Source of the DNA: Balamuthia mandrillaris
Lineage: Eukaryota; Discosea; Longamoebia; Balamuthiidae
Direction: 5' to 3'
Length of the DNA: 64,000 bases
NCBI GenBank assembly: GCA_031835245.1
Contig: JAVKOQ010000018.1
Location: 253,001-317,000 of the forward strand
A program made the position numbers and the translations under genes. Shown here one piece after another: positions 22,889 through 35,817 of this stretch (the stretch's first letter is position 1; the number at the start of each line of letters is the position of its first letter). Under the pieces are notes generated by a model that was not told where the DNA came from, did not search any database, and was given only the letters and a program-made list of their open reading frames with translations.

Positions 22889-23879
22889 TCAAAAAGAAAA
22901 CAAAGAAGGGGAAGGCGAAGTGGCGGGTGGCGATGAGGACGAAGCAGACGGAGAGCCGTGAGGAGTGGATGACGCTTGGTTTTGAGTTGTGGTTGAAGAG
23001 GGGGAAGAGAAGGGAGACAGGGAGGAGGAGCTGCTTTTTGAGAGGTCAGGAAGAAATGCAGATACGATCTCGTTCAGTTGACTTTCGTAATACATTTTGC
23101 GCAGAGGCCGAAAGTCAGCCGAATAGTTTATCGCTTGTAGCCCGTTCATCACTATTGTGTTCGTTTGAAGAACTAAAATCAGATTCTATCCCTGTTCTTG
23201 CTTTCTGCCTCTATTCTCTTTGGCTCTCCTCTCTTCTCTATTTCCTCTTTTCTCCCATTCTCTGTCGCCTTTTTTTGTTCTCGTATAATAAAACGACAAA
23301 ACACTGTAAACTAAGTACCTTTGGTAAAGAGAAAATCGCGTAAAGCCGGTCCTTTTTCAAAAACACAAAAGGGTAACGAGGGTATTGGTGGAGGAAATAC
23401 CGGTATCGTGTCCTTGAACGCAAAGCTTACTCTAACATATTGATAGCTCGTAAATGACCGTTCAGAAACTAGTGATAGGGAAGGAAGAGCATTACCTATA
23501 AAATGTGGAGGAAGGTTTTTTGGCTTGTAACTCAGCGTTATTATACACCTGTACCAATATTACAATTTCTATGACAACAAAAGTTGGTTAGTAAATTGAA
23601 GCCGAAAGCACAAAAACATAAAGGAGAAAAAAGTACGATTTGTTTTAGACTGTATGGCTGCTGGACTGTAGGATTCCTCCCCGTCTTTGAATACTATAAC
23701 CACCCTATCGTTACCAATATGCTTCTTTCTTTCCAACTGCTGCGGGTCGTCAATGTACAAAGGCAGCATTGTACTCACATGAAACCTGCATACAGTCTCA
23801 TGATTAGTAAATGAAGAGGAAAAAGCAAGGAAAAATAACAAGAGAACGAATGGAATATTAATGTGAAAGAGAGGGAGAA

Positions 23880-23920
<41 letters not shown>

Positions 23921-25250
23921 TACATGATCTCCTTATCTTGCCAACTGGTATAAACAGAATGCGTGCCAGACCTATTTTCTGTATAAAACAGTCATTAGAA
24001 ACAATTGAATAAGCAATCACATGTTCGTGTTCACGCGTACTCGTTGTGTCCACTGCAGAATATTTCAAAAAAAAAAATGAGACTGAGTACTAAAAATAGA
24101 TAAGGAAAAGCAAGCAAACGTACATCCTCCAGCAAACCGGTCCCATCCATTTAACTCAATTGTATCTCCCAAAAAGTCTAAAAATTCCTCAAACTCTTGG
24201 CTGCTATCCACTGTTAGCACAAATGGTTATTCAAGTTGCTTATGAAAACAAGGAATCGGGAGAGAGAGAGAGAGAGAGAGAGAGCCCTTTACCATTCGCA
24301 AAAAAGTTATTTTCAGATGTTTGGTCATGGCCGCAATAGACCACTCCTATACAAAGCTTCGAAGTTTGCAAGCCAGGTAAAGCCTCATCCAAGGAGACCA
24401 ACCTCTCCACCAGTCGCCGATCGTTAAGGGCATAAATAACAACTTCTGTACCTGTTGCACCGTTTGTAGGCACTGACCTTTCGTTGGCAGCACCCTCTGA
24501 AGCTTCATCATCACTATCATATACATTTTGCTCTTCTCGGTCGGGTTTATCAAAGAGCGCACGTGGCTTCAGTACGTCCAGCACATCACTTATGGATGGG
24601 CTGTTCGTTGGAAAACAAAACGAGTGGTGAGACGAATAGAGGATAAGGATAAAGATAAGGACAAGAGAAAAGATAAGAGGATGGCGGAATGACATGTGTT
24701 ACCCAAGGGAGAGGAGCCAACGCCAAGTAGGAATATGAATTCGTTCTTTTGGGACAGTATAAGCTTCCGCTCCATTCTGTCACATTTTCACTTAGCCAAA
24801 CGATGGAAAGAGAGGAGAGAGAGAGAGAGAGGGAGAGAGAGAGAGAGGGAGAGAGAGAGAGGGAGAGAGGGAGCAAGAACCCGTGAATGAACCAAGACCC
24901 TGTAACAACCGCACGTATTGTCTAAACGAAGGGAGATGATGAGAACACCCCCAGGAGACTTGGGTACGATGAAACTCCTGTGTGCTAAGTCCATTTCAAA
25001 AAAAAAAAAAAAAAAAAAAGGTAGCAGCACCACGTTACCGGTGAGTAACTCACCAAAAAAAAAGAAGCGGAAACCACAACGAGAAAGACTTACGCTTGGC
25101 AAAGAAGTACTCTCTGTAGGCTGTAACTCCTTCAAACAACCGTTGCTCCAACTCCATCTCTGGGGAGGTCGAAGACTCGGACGCTTCGTGCCAGCGTTCA
25201 TCTTCATCTTTGCAGCCCTCTATCCGGTAACCAGGAGCATAGGCAAACAT
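22889..25250 (-). CDS. Rap GTPase-activating protein (Rap-GAP domain)
   Basis: Multi-exon. First exon 25250-25094 starts MFAYAPGYRIEGCKDED; later exons are placed by open frame and family match. Seen in order: FIVPKSPGGVLIISLRL, an acidic region (DREEQNVYDSDDEASEG), FEEFLDFLGDTIELNGWD with RFAGGL, then STMLPLYIDDPQQLERKKHI with GNDRVVIVF. The HIGND block holds the catalytic Asn thumb (N290 in Rap1GAP), which takes the place of an arginine finger to speed GTP hydrolysis on Rap. The domain end FEKGPALRDFLFTK and a Ser/Pro-rich tail (stop 22889-22891) follow. Rap-GAPs in amoebae control adhesion and cell polarity. Introns carry GA tracts (sense CT) at about 23884-23915, 24259-24284 and 24809-24868, and a poly-A/T stretch near 25000. 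Confidence 0.85.
24809..24868. repeat. (GA)n/(GGGA) in a RapGAP intron
   Basis: Interrupted GA run, CT on the sense strand. Confidence 0.85.
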
Positions 25251-25655
25251 TTGTATTGAAAAAAAAAAGAAAATAGAGAAAAGAGAAAGAAACAAAGAAA
25301 GCTTTTTCAAAAACAAAAAGATATTTGTTTTGCTACTCCGGAGGTTCCTGGTTTTTCCTCCTCCTCCTCACCCACCAAACCGAAGAATACTTGGTTCTTT
25401 CTTTTCTTTTCTTCGGTAACGAACTGCTTTTTTTTTTCCTTTCAGAAAGTTTAACGTCCATTTTTTTTCCTTTTTGGTTTTTGGTGGTTAAACTTTACCT
25501 TTTTTATGAAATTTTGCGGACACTCTGCTGCTGGTTTACTTTCCCGCCAAAAAGCAACATACAAACAAGCAACACGGAAAGCAAGGGCAGGAGAAGAAGA
25601 AGTAATACGGAAGCAAAAAAAAAAAGAGGAAGTAGTAAAAAACAGCGTAGCGGAG
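25251..25655. promoter_or_regulatory. Divergent region of RapGAP (-) and CTF8 (+)
   Basis: 405 bp with poly-T and poly-A blocks (25429-25440, 25614-25626). The open frame that runs upstream of the CTF8 ATG is not conserved with the family, so the ATG at 25656 is preferred. Confidence 0.45.
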
Positions 25656-26224
25656 ATGAGGTTGTTCATTCGTGGCGGTGAGGAGCAAGAATGGGCGATG
25701 ATAGAGCTGCAGGGCAAACTTGCTTTGGATGGCTCTGCTGGCTTTGATGGTCTTCCTCTCGGGCGGCTGACCGTCAACGAAAACGTTTGTGGCGCTCCTT
25801 CTTCTCCAAAAGATGTTCATTTTAGCTTGTTTTTTTTGGGATCTGCTGAGACTCTTATTTTTTTTGTTTTTGTGTTTTTTTTTTAATGCGACCTCAGAAA
25901 AACGCGGAACTGATTGTAGGCAACCATCGGCTAGAAGGCAAGAGAGTTGCGCTACAAAAACCGTTAGTTGTCTTGCTTCCTGCAGCTGCAGGCCAAGACG
26001 CCTTGCGGGCAGAGGACACCGAAAAGGACGAGCTGCACACATCCAATCGCTCCTACAACACCGTGGGTGTGATACGATACAAGGTTGGTAGCAGTGGCGC
26101 CCTGCTTTGCATCATCATGTCTATTCCCTCTCGTTCTCCTGACCGTCTATTTTCGCTGCTGCTGCATTGCTTGCTTTGCTTTTTCTTTCAGTATCTCTTC
26201 AGGAATCGGCCAAAACCTGTCTAA
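25656..26224 (+). CDS. CTF8: Chromosome transmission fidelity protein 8 (CTF18-RFC subunit)
   Basis: Three exons, 25656-25784, 25898-26083 and 26192-26224, close in phase into 115 residues. The small protein shows the CTF8 layout: EEQEWAMIELQGKL at the N-terminus, LPLGRLTV, AELIVGNHRLEGKRVALQKP with LVVL, SYNTVGVIRYK, and the invariant ending LFRNRPKPV. CTF8 joins DCC1 and CTF18 in an alternative PCNA loader needed for sister-chromatid cohesion and the replication checkpoint. Length equals that of yeast and human CTF8. The final exon carries only the last ten residues. Confidence 0.9.
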
Positions 26225-26522
26225 GGGCGGACAGGTACTATGTCGACACAAAAACATGTTGCAAGGAGAGAGGGAAAAAAGCGTCCCGAGATGTACATAC
26301 AGAAAAAGAAGTGGCAACGGTTTTTTTTTAGGGAAAAGGCTTTCCCCCACCGATTCCAATTTTTTTTTCCTTCAGATAAAACTGCGAAGAGGCAACCTTA
26401 AGCCACCCTCCCTCCACGTTGACCACGGCGAAAACCGCTTTACGGTAAAACACCCAAAAGAACCACCCAAAACAAACAGAAGAAGAAGCGAAACAAAAAA
26501 CACACACAGCAAAACCAAAGGG

Positions 26523-27836
26523 ATGCAGTGGCTCAGACAAAGCAGGGAAGGGTTGCCCGACCATCAGAAGAAATTCTGCGTGCTGCTCTATTGCCCAGAG
26601 ATGGAGAGGGTGGCCTTGGAGATGTGCGCCCTATCCGAGGGCAAGCTGCGCCCTGGAGAGATTGACTGGAAGACCTTTGAGGACGGCTTTCCCAACCTCT
26701 TCATCAAGAACGTGGACTCCATTCGTGGCCGCCACGTTGTGTTCCTGGCTTCTTTCTTGCAACACACCTCCCTGCTCTCACAGCTTGCTGGTCAGCTTAT
26801 TTGGCTTTAGTGGTTTTCATTCTTTCGTCTTCCCGCTTACGCCGATCTTGCTTTCTTTCTTTCCTTCCAAAAGTGATTTACGCTCTGCCTCGCTACCTGG
26901 TCAAGTCCTTGATCGTGGTGCTGCCATACTTCCCAACTGGGTACGCTCTCTTTTTTCCTATAGCAGCACTATAGCCACTATGTTGTTGTTGTTGTTATGG
27001 CGGCAGCGGTTAACGCACGCAACCACCTTCCTCAGCACCATGGAGCGTGTGGACTCTGAAGGCCAGATCGCGACGGCCCACACCCTCGCCACCATGCTGT
27101 CGGTCACGCCGCTGTCCAGCAGCGGCCCCACCCGCCTCATCATTTACGACATCCACGCCCTGCAGGAGAGGTTCTACTTTGGCGGCAAGGTGGTGCCCTT
27201 GTTGGTCTCCGCCATTCCCACTTTTGTGGCCAAGCTCCACAAGGACCATCCCAACGAGGAGGTGGCCATCGCCTTCCCCGATGAGGGCGCCCACAAGCGC
27301 TTCAGCTCTCAATTTGCCAGCTGGGAGACCATCATTTGCACCAAGGTCAGAGAGGGCGACAAACGCATTGTCTCCATCAAGGAGGGAGACGTCGCTGGCA
27401 AACACGTCTTTATTGTTGATGACCTCGTTAAAACTGGTAACTCTTCTGCCTGCTGCCCTCTTATTCTTCTTGTTATTCTGGTTCTTCTTATCCTCTTCTT
27501 CTTGTTCTTCTCTCTCTCTCTCTCTCTCTCTCTCGCTTCTTCTTCATCCTTCTCTGCTTCCTGACTTGTTCTTTGTGATTAGGGGGAACGTTGATCCAGT
27601 GCAAGGAAGCACTGCTGAAGAAAGGAGCAGCAGAGGTGAGCGCCTTTGTGACGCACCCAGTGTTCCCACAGGAGTCGTGGCGCCGCTTCACCAACCCAAA
27701 GGAGGGAGAGCGCCCCTTCAAGGTGTTTTACATAACCAACTCATGCCCGGAGGTTGCGGAGGCCCTCCATGGCAAGGCTCCCTTCTGCATGATCTCACTG
27801 GCCAGCTCGCTTGTTGATAACACTCTTCGCTACTAG
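26523..27836 (+). CDS. Class II-type ribose-phosphate pyrophosphokinase (PRPP synthetase)
   Basis: Four exons, 26523-26790, 26874-26940, 27036-27436 and 27583-27836, close in phase into 329 residues. It forms PRPP from ribose 5-phosphate and ATP for nucleotide, His and Trp synthesis. Seen: LLYCPEMERVALEM at the start, LPYFPTGTMERVDSEGQIAT, YDIHALQERFYFGG, and the PRPP-binding loop FIVDDLVKTGGTLIQC. The DIHALQERFYF and PYFPTGTMERV segments are those of plant PRS3/PRS4, the class II enzymes, which are described as phosphate-independent and not ADP-inhibited. That the present enzyme behaves so is inference. It lies 300 bp downstream of CTF8 on the same strand. The last intron has a CT run (27510-27535). 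Confidence 0.88.
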
Positions 27837-27981
27837 GAGCGGTTGAATCCTCGTCATCACCCTCCCGCCAACGTCTTTCTTCATCCTAAGCATTACTGTC
27901 AATATCAACAACACCAACATCATGTCCCACTAATATAACGCATTCATTCATCGAAGATAAACAATGAGAGAGAGAAGAGTC

Positions 27982-28537
27982 TTAGTCATAACTCCAAGTC
28001 CTGCCACCCTTGCGCCAAATCTTGAAAGGCTTCCAGAGGTGCATACCAAGCTTCTCAGAGATGTCGTTGGGGTTCTGAGCAAGCTTGATGGCCTTGAAGA
28101 GGGCTCGCATGCGGGCCACCTTGTTCTTTCTTCCCCAAGTCTTACCAAATACGCGGGTCAGGCCGAACGAGTTAAAGACGTGAGTCATAGTCTCGCTGGA
28201 CTGCGGCGCGATCATACCCTTGGGCACCGTGAACAGCTTCACAAAGGATCTGTGGCTTTTGGCGGCGATGTCCTCTGCAAGGGCCTCCCCTTGGTACCTG
28301 TCGATTGTGATGAGGTTCTTTTGTACGTCCTCCATGGCGCGAGTGAGGGCCTCTTGAGGGCTGGAGCCTTTGCCGCGGCCCATTCCGGCCGTGCCTTGCC
28401 CATTTCCGTCGATGACCACGGCGGAGAAGGAGAACACCCTACCTCCCTTTGTTACTGTGGTGTGCCGTCCCATTTCCACCACTTTTTTTGTGCAGGACGT
28501 TATCAGTTTGCATCAACGGATAGTAGTGAGAAGAGAT

Positions 28538-28578
<41 letters not shown>

Positions 28579-29402
28579 GAAAGAAAGAGCAACAAACCTC
28601 GGAAATAGTCAGGAGAGGGAGCCTCTGTATCAATATTCACATCAAAGTGGGTGTACTTCTCCAGCTGTTGTCGCTTGGCCTCCTCCTCCTTGGGGTTCCG
28701 CAGCGCACGAGAGCGCGTAAAGTCGGAATACCAATCCCCGTCGTAAAAGTCGGGGTGGTTGCTGGCGGGTCCCTCCCCAAAGGACTCGTCCACCTGGTAG
28801 CGCTGCAGGCGGCGGGCTTGTTCGGTGGTGGGAATGTTCGTCACGAGCTCTTTCTCGGGACCCTTGAAGTTGGTCGGATCCGTGAAGAGGAGGTGAGGGT
28901 AGTTGAGGGAGAGAGGGGTGAGCGGGGCGCTCCTGCCGCCGATGTTCATGGTCTCCTGGCCGAGGGCCAGCACGGGGTCTTCCTTGCCGGCGTTGGCCAA
29001 TGCCTCGCTGGACGTGTCCCATACGTTCTCCATGAGCTGCTGCCGCTCTAATTCGGTTATCCTCAGGTAGTCATCGTAGCTTTGTTCGGGAGCTACCTTG
29101 AAGAGCGCCTGAAAGTTTTCGATTGCTTTGTCTTCTTCGTTTGCTTCCTCCTGTTCCTCTTGTTCTTCTGCTTCTTTGGGTGCTGCCTTGCTTTCGTCTT
29201 CCTGTGAAGTCGAAGAGGAATAGCTTCGTCGCGGCGAGGAGGCAATGTTGTAGCGAAGAGAAGAAGAGCGACAAGAAGGGAAGAAGGGCGTGGAGGTGGA
29301 GTCCCGAACCACCGAGAGATTGGCTCCCAACCATCCCCGTCTCGTGGGCACTGACACTCCACAGCGGAGTGCTCCCTGCCTCAGGACATGCATGCCGTTC
29401 AT
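27982..29402 (-). CDS. MRPS5: Mitochondrial small-subunit ribosomal protein uS5m with a long N-terminal extension
   Basis: Two exons, 29402-28598 and 28481-27982, join in phase into 434 residues. The second exon is the S5 body: VTKGGRVFSFSAVVIDGNGQ, GRGKGSSPQEALTRAMED, LFTVPKGM, VFGKTWGRKNKVARMRALFK. The first exon starts with a basic mitochondrial leader (MHVLRQGALRCGVS) and adds a Glu-rich segment and about 200 residues not found in bacterial S5, which mitochondrial S5 proteins often carry. S5 lies at the mRNA entry site and helps decoding accuracy. The intron has a GA run (sense CT) at 28540-28573. The second in-frame ATG (three codons on) is an equally good start. Confidence 0.9.
28540..28573. 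repeat. (GA)n in the uS5m intron
   Basis: GA run, CT on the sense strand, in the only intron of the gene. Confidence 0.9.
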
Positions 29403-29717
29403 TTCTGTTCCTTTTTTTCTTGTTTTTAAAAATGCCCCCTCAACAGCCGGAGCTCCCCCTCCCGTTCGAACGAAAGAGATCAACAACAAAGCGCACTCTC
29501 TCCTCCCCTGTTCTTTTTTGTGGCCTTTTTTTTTCTTCGATCTGGCCAATTGTCGACAAATAAACCCATTTTTTGATTGACCATTGGTTCGACTAGTGAT
29601 AATGATCTTGATTGAGGGGGCATTCCCTTTAGAAAAAGAAGAGAAAAGAAAGAAAAGGAGTGGAGAGGAGCGGAGAGGGCCGACCCTAAGACGCAAATAA
29701 TAAAAGGAGGGGTTCCG

Positions 29718-29758
<41 letters not shown>

Positions 29759-29994
29759 GGGAGAGCAAAAAAAAAAAAAAAAACGAGTGATAGCGGCGGA
29801 GTTCCATACCAATAACAACAACAGTAACAACGAAAAGAGGCAAGGGGGAAGGGAAAGCGAGGAGGAGGTTTTATATTTATTTATTTATTATTTATTTATT
29901 TCGTTGGGAGGCAAACGATCGATCGGCCGAACGTGGAAGCAAAAGAAGAGAAAAAGAGAAGAGCGTTGATCATTATTTTTTAAAATAACATACC
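29403..29994. promoter_or_regulatory. Divergent promoter region of uS5m (-) and exportin-T (+)
   Basis: 592 bp containing a GA run (29722-29754), a poly-A stretch (29768-29783) and TTTA-type repeats (29871-29901). No ORF supported. Confidence 0.5.
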
Positions 29995-30503
29995 ATGGCA
30001 GCGGAAGAGTTTGAAAAAGCAGTGTTGATCAGCGTGAATCCGACGGGCAACAACGCAGCTGTGGTCCAGCAGGCAGAGGCCTACCTGCAAAGCGTGAGGA
30101 CTTCTGATATGGGCTGGCGCTTCTGCTGTGAGCAGTTCTTCGCCTCCAGCGTGGTCGAGGTGAAGTTTGTCTGCGTGCAAGTCATAGTGGACGTGCTGTT
30201 GCACAGGTTGCTTTGAAGTCCCCTTTTCTCTTTTGCTCCTTCTGCTTCCTCTCGTCACTCCGTACTTTCTTACGCTCACCCCGTCGTTCTTTTTGTGTGT
30301 ATGTGTGTGCAGATACGAAAGCCTGTCTCAGGAAGACAGGGCTTTCCTACGAGAGACGCTGTTGAAGTGGTTGCGGGACTATCTCCCTGAACACCCTGAT
30401 GAACCTGCTTGTGAGTCTCCCTCCCTCTCACTCTTTTTTGCGTTTTGCATTACGCTGCATCTATGTTCTGTTTCTCTTCTCTTTCTAACTAACATCTCTT
30501 CTG

Positions 30504-30539
<36 letters not shown>

Positions 30540-30771
30540 ACCTATGACAGCGGTCAAAAACAAGTTTGCACAGGCGTTGGCACTGCTGTTCAAGTTAGAA
30601 TACCTTAGAGAGTGGCCCTCTTTCTTTCAGGACCTGTTTGGGTTGTTGCAAAAGGGACCCTCTGTCCTTGACGTGTTCCTTCGCCTCATCAGAGCCATTG
30701 ACCAACATGTTGTCTCCTCTGATGTGGTTCGGTCTACCGCTGAGCTGGCTCACAATACTGCTCTCGTACGC

Positions 30772-30825
<54 letters not shown>

Positions 30826-33516
30826 TCGCTCACGTGGAACATGCTCTCTTATTGTTCTCTCTCTCTCTCTCTCTCGACCGGTTTATGGATACCAGAAAGA
30901 TAGAATGAGAGATGATTGTGTGGCAACCTTGACGGAGGTTTGGTATAATCTTTTACTGGCCTATCAAGACTCCTATCCTCAGCTGGCCAAGAGTTGTCTC
31001 AAGGCGATGAAAAATTACATTGCATGGATTGACATCCAGTTGATCGTCAACGAGCGATTTGTTCCTCTTTTTTTCAGTTTTCTTGAAAAGGAAGCCCTCC
31101 GTGCTGACGCTTGTGAGTGCATTTATGAGGTATGTAATTGTGCTCACAGTTATCAATTCTTGTTTATCCTCTTCCTCCTTCGAAGGCTTCTACCATCTTC
31201 GTCTTCGCCGTATTATGTGTCGCTCCCTATTTCCTTCTCTCCGGTTAGAAATTGACATTGTTTTTCTTTGCTCTTAGGTAGTTACTAAGGGCATGCCTCC
31301 TCTCACCAAGATGGAGCTGTTGAACAAGTTAAACCTTTTTCACGTTCTCTCTTCCGTGAAGAATCCGGTAAGTAATTTTTCCCAATTTGCGTTTTCTTTC
31401 TCTTATCGTTATCTTGTTTTCCATCAGGATGAAGAGTTTCTACAAAAAGAAGCAAAAATATTGAACTCAGTAGGTCTGGAATTGCTCTCTGGATGGAGCA
31501 AAGTTCGTATTTAATATTTTGTTGTTATTGTGATCTGTTTTGTTGTTATTGTACTTTTCTTATTGTTGTCTTTATTTGCCCACATCAGCTTCAAGAGTTG
31601 ATCGCGGAGAAAGCAATGCCGCCTGAAATGGAAGGTAAGCGTTTTCACCCCCCTTTCGTTTTGGTCTTCTTAGTGTTCATTTTGATGGTTTGACTTATTT
31701 TCCATCGCAGCCAAGGGAATAGAGATGGTTGAAACCGCGCTGAACGTTTTGTGGGAGTTTCTCGCTCACCCTAATTTTAGAATGTATGTTTTGTCCTCGT
31801 TTCTTTGAGGTTTTCCGTGCAAACTATATTCACGTTTATTCGATATCTAGCTCTGCTCTGGTTTTTCCTTTTATTACCGCATATGTAACAAAGGTACATT
31901 TATTTACTGTTTATTTTTGGACTGATGATCGCAATTGCTTGTCTTAGGCTCTTTGCTTATATCTCTTTTTATAGCTCAAACAAGAAAAAGACTTGTCGGA
32001 GCATCGAGTTCAACAGCTTGAAAAGCTTTTGAGCATTGTTGCCCGGAAGATGGCCTATGATGAGAATTTTGACTTTGAGAAGGAGGAAGAATATGAAGAA
32101 GAGTTTAACAGGTATCGCCAGGAACTTGCCATTATCTTTAGAAAAGTGATTCCCATAGCGCCAGAGCTAGTGGCATCATTTGTACATTCTCTCGTCGTTC
32201 GCACTCTTTCCAACCTTTCTTCTATCCCTTTTCAAGAAGTAGAGGTAGCATTAACTCTTCTCTATAATCTCGGAGATGGTCTTACCGGTCTTCCTGGTAC
32301 TTAATCTCTTTTCCCTTGCTACCAGCCCTTTGAGCTAACGCTTCTCAATTTCTTTATTCACTTTGTAGAAAACATACGGACCGCCTTCACTCACTTTTTC
32401 TCACAAATTATGCCTACTGTTGTTACTTCCAGTACGCACTGTAAGCCTGCCAACACCTCACCGCTTCACTCTTTAACCGTTGAATTCTTTCTTCACAGAT
32501 GTAAGCGATCATCCTCACAAAGCTGTGGTGTTGGTCTACTTTGAGAACGTTGTCCGATATGCCCGTTTTCTTTCCGCTGAGTCCGCCCATACACAGGCTA
32601 TCCTCACTGCTTTTCTTGGCAAAAGGTTTCCTATTGTTGTTCTCCGTTGTTGTTCTTCTTCCTATCTCAAGTTTCTACCAGTTTATTCATTTGAATTCTT
32701 TCTTTCATTATTTTTAAATGACAGTGGACTCCGCCATTCCGATCCTGCAGTGCGCAGACAGGCCGCTCATCTTTTTGCTCGGTTTGTTCGTGTCAAGAAG
32801 GAGCAATTTGCACCATTCCTGGAGGACATAATCAAGAACGTTCAAGACCTGCTTCTTATTTCCGAAGAGGCTCAACGGTTTCTTGTCCCTGAGGCGCAAA
32901 CCAACCTCTATGACGCCGTTGGTGTTCTGATTGGCAGCGCTCCAGAAGAGCAACAAGCAGCATTCCTCGAGGTATATTATTTTTCTGAGAACTGCATTGT
33001 TTTGTCAGCTTTCTTATAACGCTCTTTTGTGTTGTTACAACCCTTTCTTCTCCTCTATATCAGCTGTTGTTGGCTCCACTGATCCGCCAATCCAAAGAAA
33101 TTATTAGCCAACAACTCTTCAAAAACGACACCCCCGAACGACCCACCTACACCAACATCCTGCAACACATTGTCCAGCTAATGGGCACCCTCAGCAAGGG
33201 CTTTGTGGGGTGCAGCGGTGACAAAGCAGCCTACTGGAAGAAAGCACTGGAATCAGTGCTTGAAATAGCGGAGGCTCTTCCCAATAGTGTTGAGCTCCAG
33301 AGCAAGATCATGTTTTTCCTTCATCTCATGGTGGAGGTACTGCGAGTAGAAATGTTTCCTTACATCCCTGCTGCAGTGCAACATTTGTTGGAGCATGCTG
33401 CCCCTAATCTTCTCTCCGAGTTCATCCGTCTCATATGCCAATTCGTGAATCGCTTCAAGGTAACTCGTCACTCGCAACCAAATATGGTGTTTGTCAATTC
33501 GCCTTTCTTATGCTCA

Positions 33517-33547
<31 letters not shown>

Positions 33548-34558
33548 GTGATTAATTCAGACGGCTGTAGGAGAGGTATTGGATGTGGTTCTGCAACCGC
33601 TGGTGGCAAAGGTGTTTGAGGCGGCACGGCAACCTGTTGGCCCAAAAAGCGAGGAAGAAAGAGAGCAAAACGAGCTTCAAAAGACCTATTTCCAGCTCAT
33701 TCAGGGCATTGCCAGCAACAACCTTGCACCCATCCTTACGTCGAGCAGAAATGCACCGATGTTGCAGCAAATCTTGGAAAGCCTGTTGCAGGGTGCCACC
33801 AGTCCTGATCTCGCAGTATGTTTCTCTTTCTCTTTCCCTCTCTTGCCTCTCCCTTTCCTCTCTCTCTCTCTCTCTGTGATGAGCCAACTTTTATGACAAG
33901 CATATGTCCGAACCCTATCTGTGGACACAATTATGTTCTGAACCAAATCCTTCATCTCTCCTCTCTCCTCCTCTCTTCTTTCACAAAATACTGAACGTTG
34001 ATGGTTTTCTCTAGGCCAAGAAGTTATGTTTCTCTACATTGCGCTTCTTGATGCAGTCATGGGGCAATAGCGGTGAAGAAACGATGAAAGGCTATGCTGG
34101 ATTTGTATGCGACAACGTCATTCCACTCTCCTTTCAGTTGTTGCTGCAGCCAACGTGGAATTTAGAGGATGCTCTGTCCAACCAGGTGGGTTTATTCCTT
34201 CCTTTTGTTTTTCTTTATTATCCATCACTGACAAATTCTCGACTTCTCTCTTCTCTTACAATAAAAAGGTTTTGACAGAAATGGCACACATTCAAAAGGC
34301 GCTTCAAGCCACTTGTCCAGATATGATAGCGGGTTGCTTGGCCTCCAAGGTGTTGCCTGGACTTGGATGCAATCAAGAGGCCATCCAGTTTTATGTGCAA
34401 AACCTACAGCAAACAGACAAAAAGCAATTCCCACAGTTTTTGAAGGTAGCTTCTTCCTTCTCCGCCATTCTTTTCATTCCTTGTGTGATGTGACTAAATT
34501 TTTCGTTTTGGTGGTCATCATCATCCAGCATTTCGTTGCGTCGCTTCGAAAGAGTTGA
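29995..34558 (+). CDS. XPOT: Exportin-T (tRNA nuclear export receptor)
   Basis: About twenty small exons starting at ATG 29995 and ending at TGA 34556-34558. The first junction, 30206 to 30313, splits an Arg codon (LLHR then YESLSQEDR). Family segments seen include an N-terminal importin-beta-like pair of helices (FVCVQVIVDVLLHRYESLSQ), FAQALALLFKLEYLREWPSF, MRDDCVATLTEVWYNLL, MAYDENFDFEKEEEYEEEF, QAAHLFARFVRVKKEQFAPF, and a C-terminal HEAT region (ADMIAGC-like, LPGLGCNQEAIQFYVQNL). XPOT wraps RanGTP and mature tRNA and carries the tRNA out of the nucleus. Several introns have CT runs on the sense strand (30509-30530, 30778-30815, 30858-30876, 33526-33546). Internal exon borders were not all fixed. 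Confidence 0.88.
30778..30876. repeat. (CT)n tracts in an exportin-T intron
   Basis: Two CT runs in one intron, both on the sense strand. Confidence 0.9.
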
Positions 34559-35083
34559 GCAAGGCCTATGGACCAAAACCACAAGAGAGAAATAAGAAAT
34601 AACAACACGACCAAATAGAAAAAGACAAAACGAAAAGGAGAAACGAAAAAAATAAATAAAGGCGAACACTGCTGAACCAAAACATGGGGACACACACAAA
34701 AAACAGCTAGAGGAGGAGAGGAGAGAGGGAGAGAGGAGAGGAGAGAGGAGAGGAGAGAGGAGGCATAAAATGGTCACAAAGGATGGACGAGTTGTACAGC
34801 ATATAATGTCGACAATAAAATTTTCGCGGAGAGCCCACCCCTCAAGCGAGAAACAGCCGAGAAAAGCCCACCCGCCGCTGCTTTCCCTTTCCTTCCCTTA
34901 TTTTGTTTGGGCTTCTTCTTTCCACAGAAGAAGAAGAAGAACACCAGAGGTTTGGGAAGAAAGAAGGTTGGTGGTGGCGGTGCCCTCTACTCTCTTGCTC
35001 CTCTTTTTTTTTTTTTTCATTTTGTTAACTCCACTTCGAAACACTTCACACAACAACTACCACTCACAGCAACAGCAACAACC
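34559..35083. other. Intergenic between exportin-T and eIF1A
   Basis: Contains a purine minisatellite of GGAGA/GAGAG units (34716-34760) and a poly-T block (35007-35020). No gene visible. Confidence 0.6.
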
Positions 35084-35783
35084 ATGCCGAAGAACAAAGG
35101 TGCGCCTCTCTCACTATTTTTTCTTTTTTTTAAATGAGATGAGAGATTTTTTTTAAAAAACAATCTTATCGCTCCACTTTGGGGGAAAAAAAACAAACAA
35201 AACTCTGACACACAAAAAAACAACTCAACAGGAAAGGGAGGTAAAGGAAAGAGGAAGGGTAAGAGGAATAAGGGAAAGGATCAGGAAAAGCGTGAGCTTC
35301 GCTTCAAAGAGTTCGGAGAAGGTATGAACTTCATTGCATCCCTCTTTTTACTTACGGCTCACCCGTTGCCTTCTCTCTCTCTCTCTCTCCTTTCTTTTTG
35401 CCCACCGCCAGAGTATGCGCAAGTTCTGAGGATCTTGGGTAACTGCCGTGTGGAGGCTTTGTGCTTTGACAACAAAACCCGACTTTGCCACGTGAGAGGC
35501 AAGTTTAAGAAAAGGGTTTGGATCAACAAGGACGACTTTGTGCTTGTTGGTTTGCGTGACTACCAAGACGGTTAGTTGTGCTTGTTTTTTTTTCGCTCTT
35601 GGCCCGAAGCCTAAGGGTTCCTTTCTCACTCTTCTCTGTAACAATAGACAAAGCCGATATCATTCACAAATACACCCCTGATGAGGCCAGAAACTTGGCT
35701 GCCTTGGGAGAGATCCCTGCTGACAAAGGTCTTTAATTTGTCTCCTCATTTTATCTCTTCTCTTTTCCCCTCTTCTGTTCCCT

Positions 35784-35817
<34 letters not shown>

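Noticed and set aside
28503-29402. Reading the uS5m first exon through its intron to 28503 as one gene
   Set aside because: The frame past 28598 is only CT-repeat translation; splicing to 28481 restores the S5 domain in phase.
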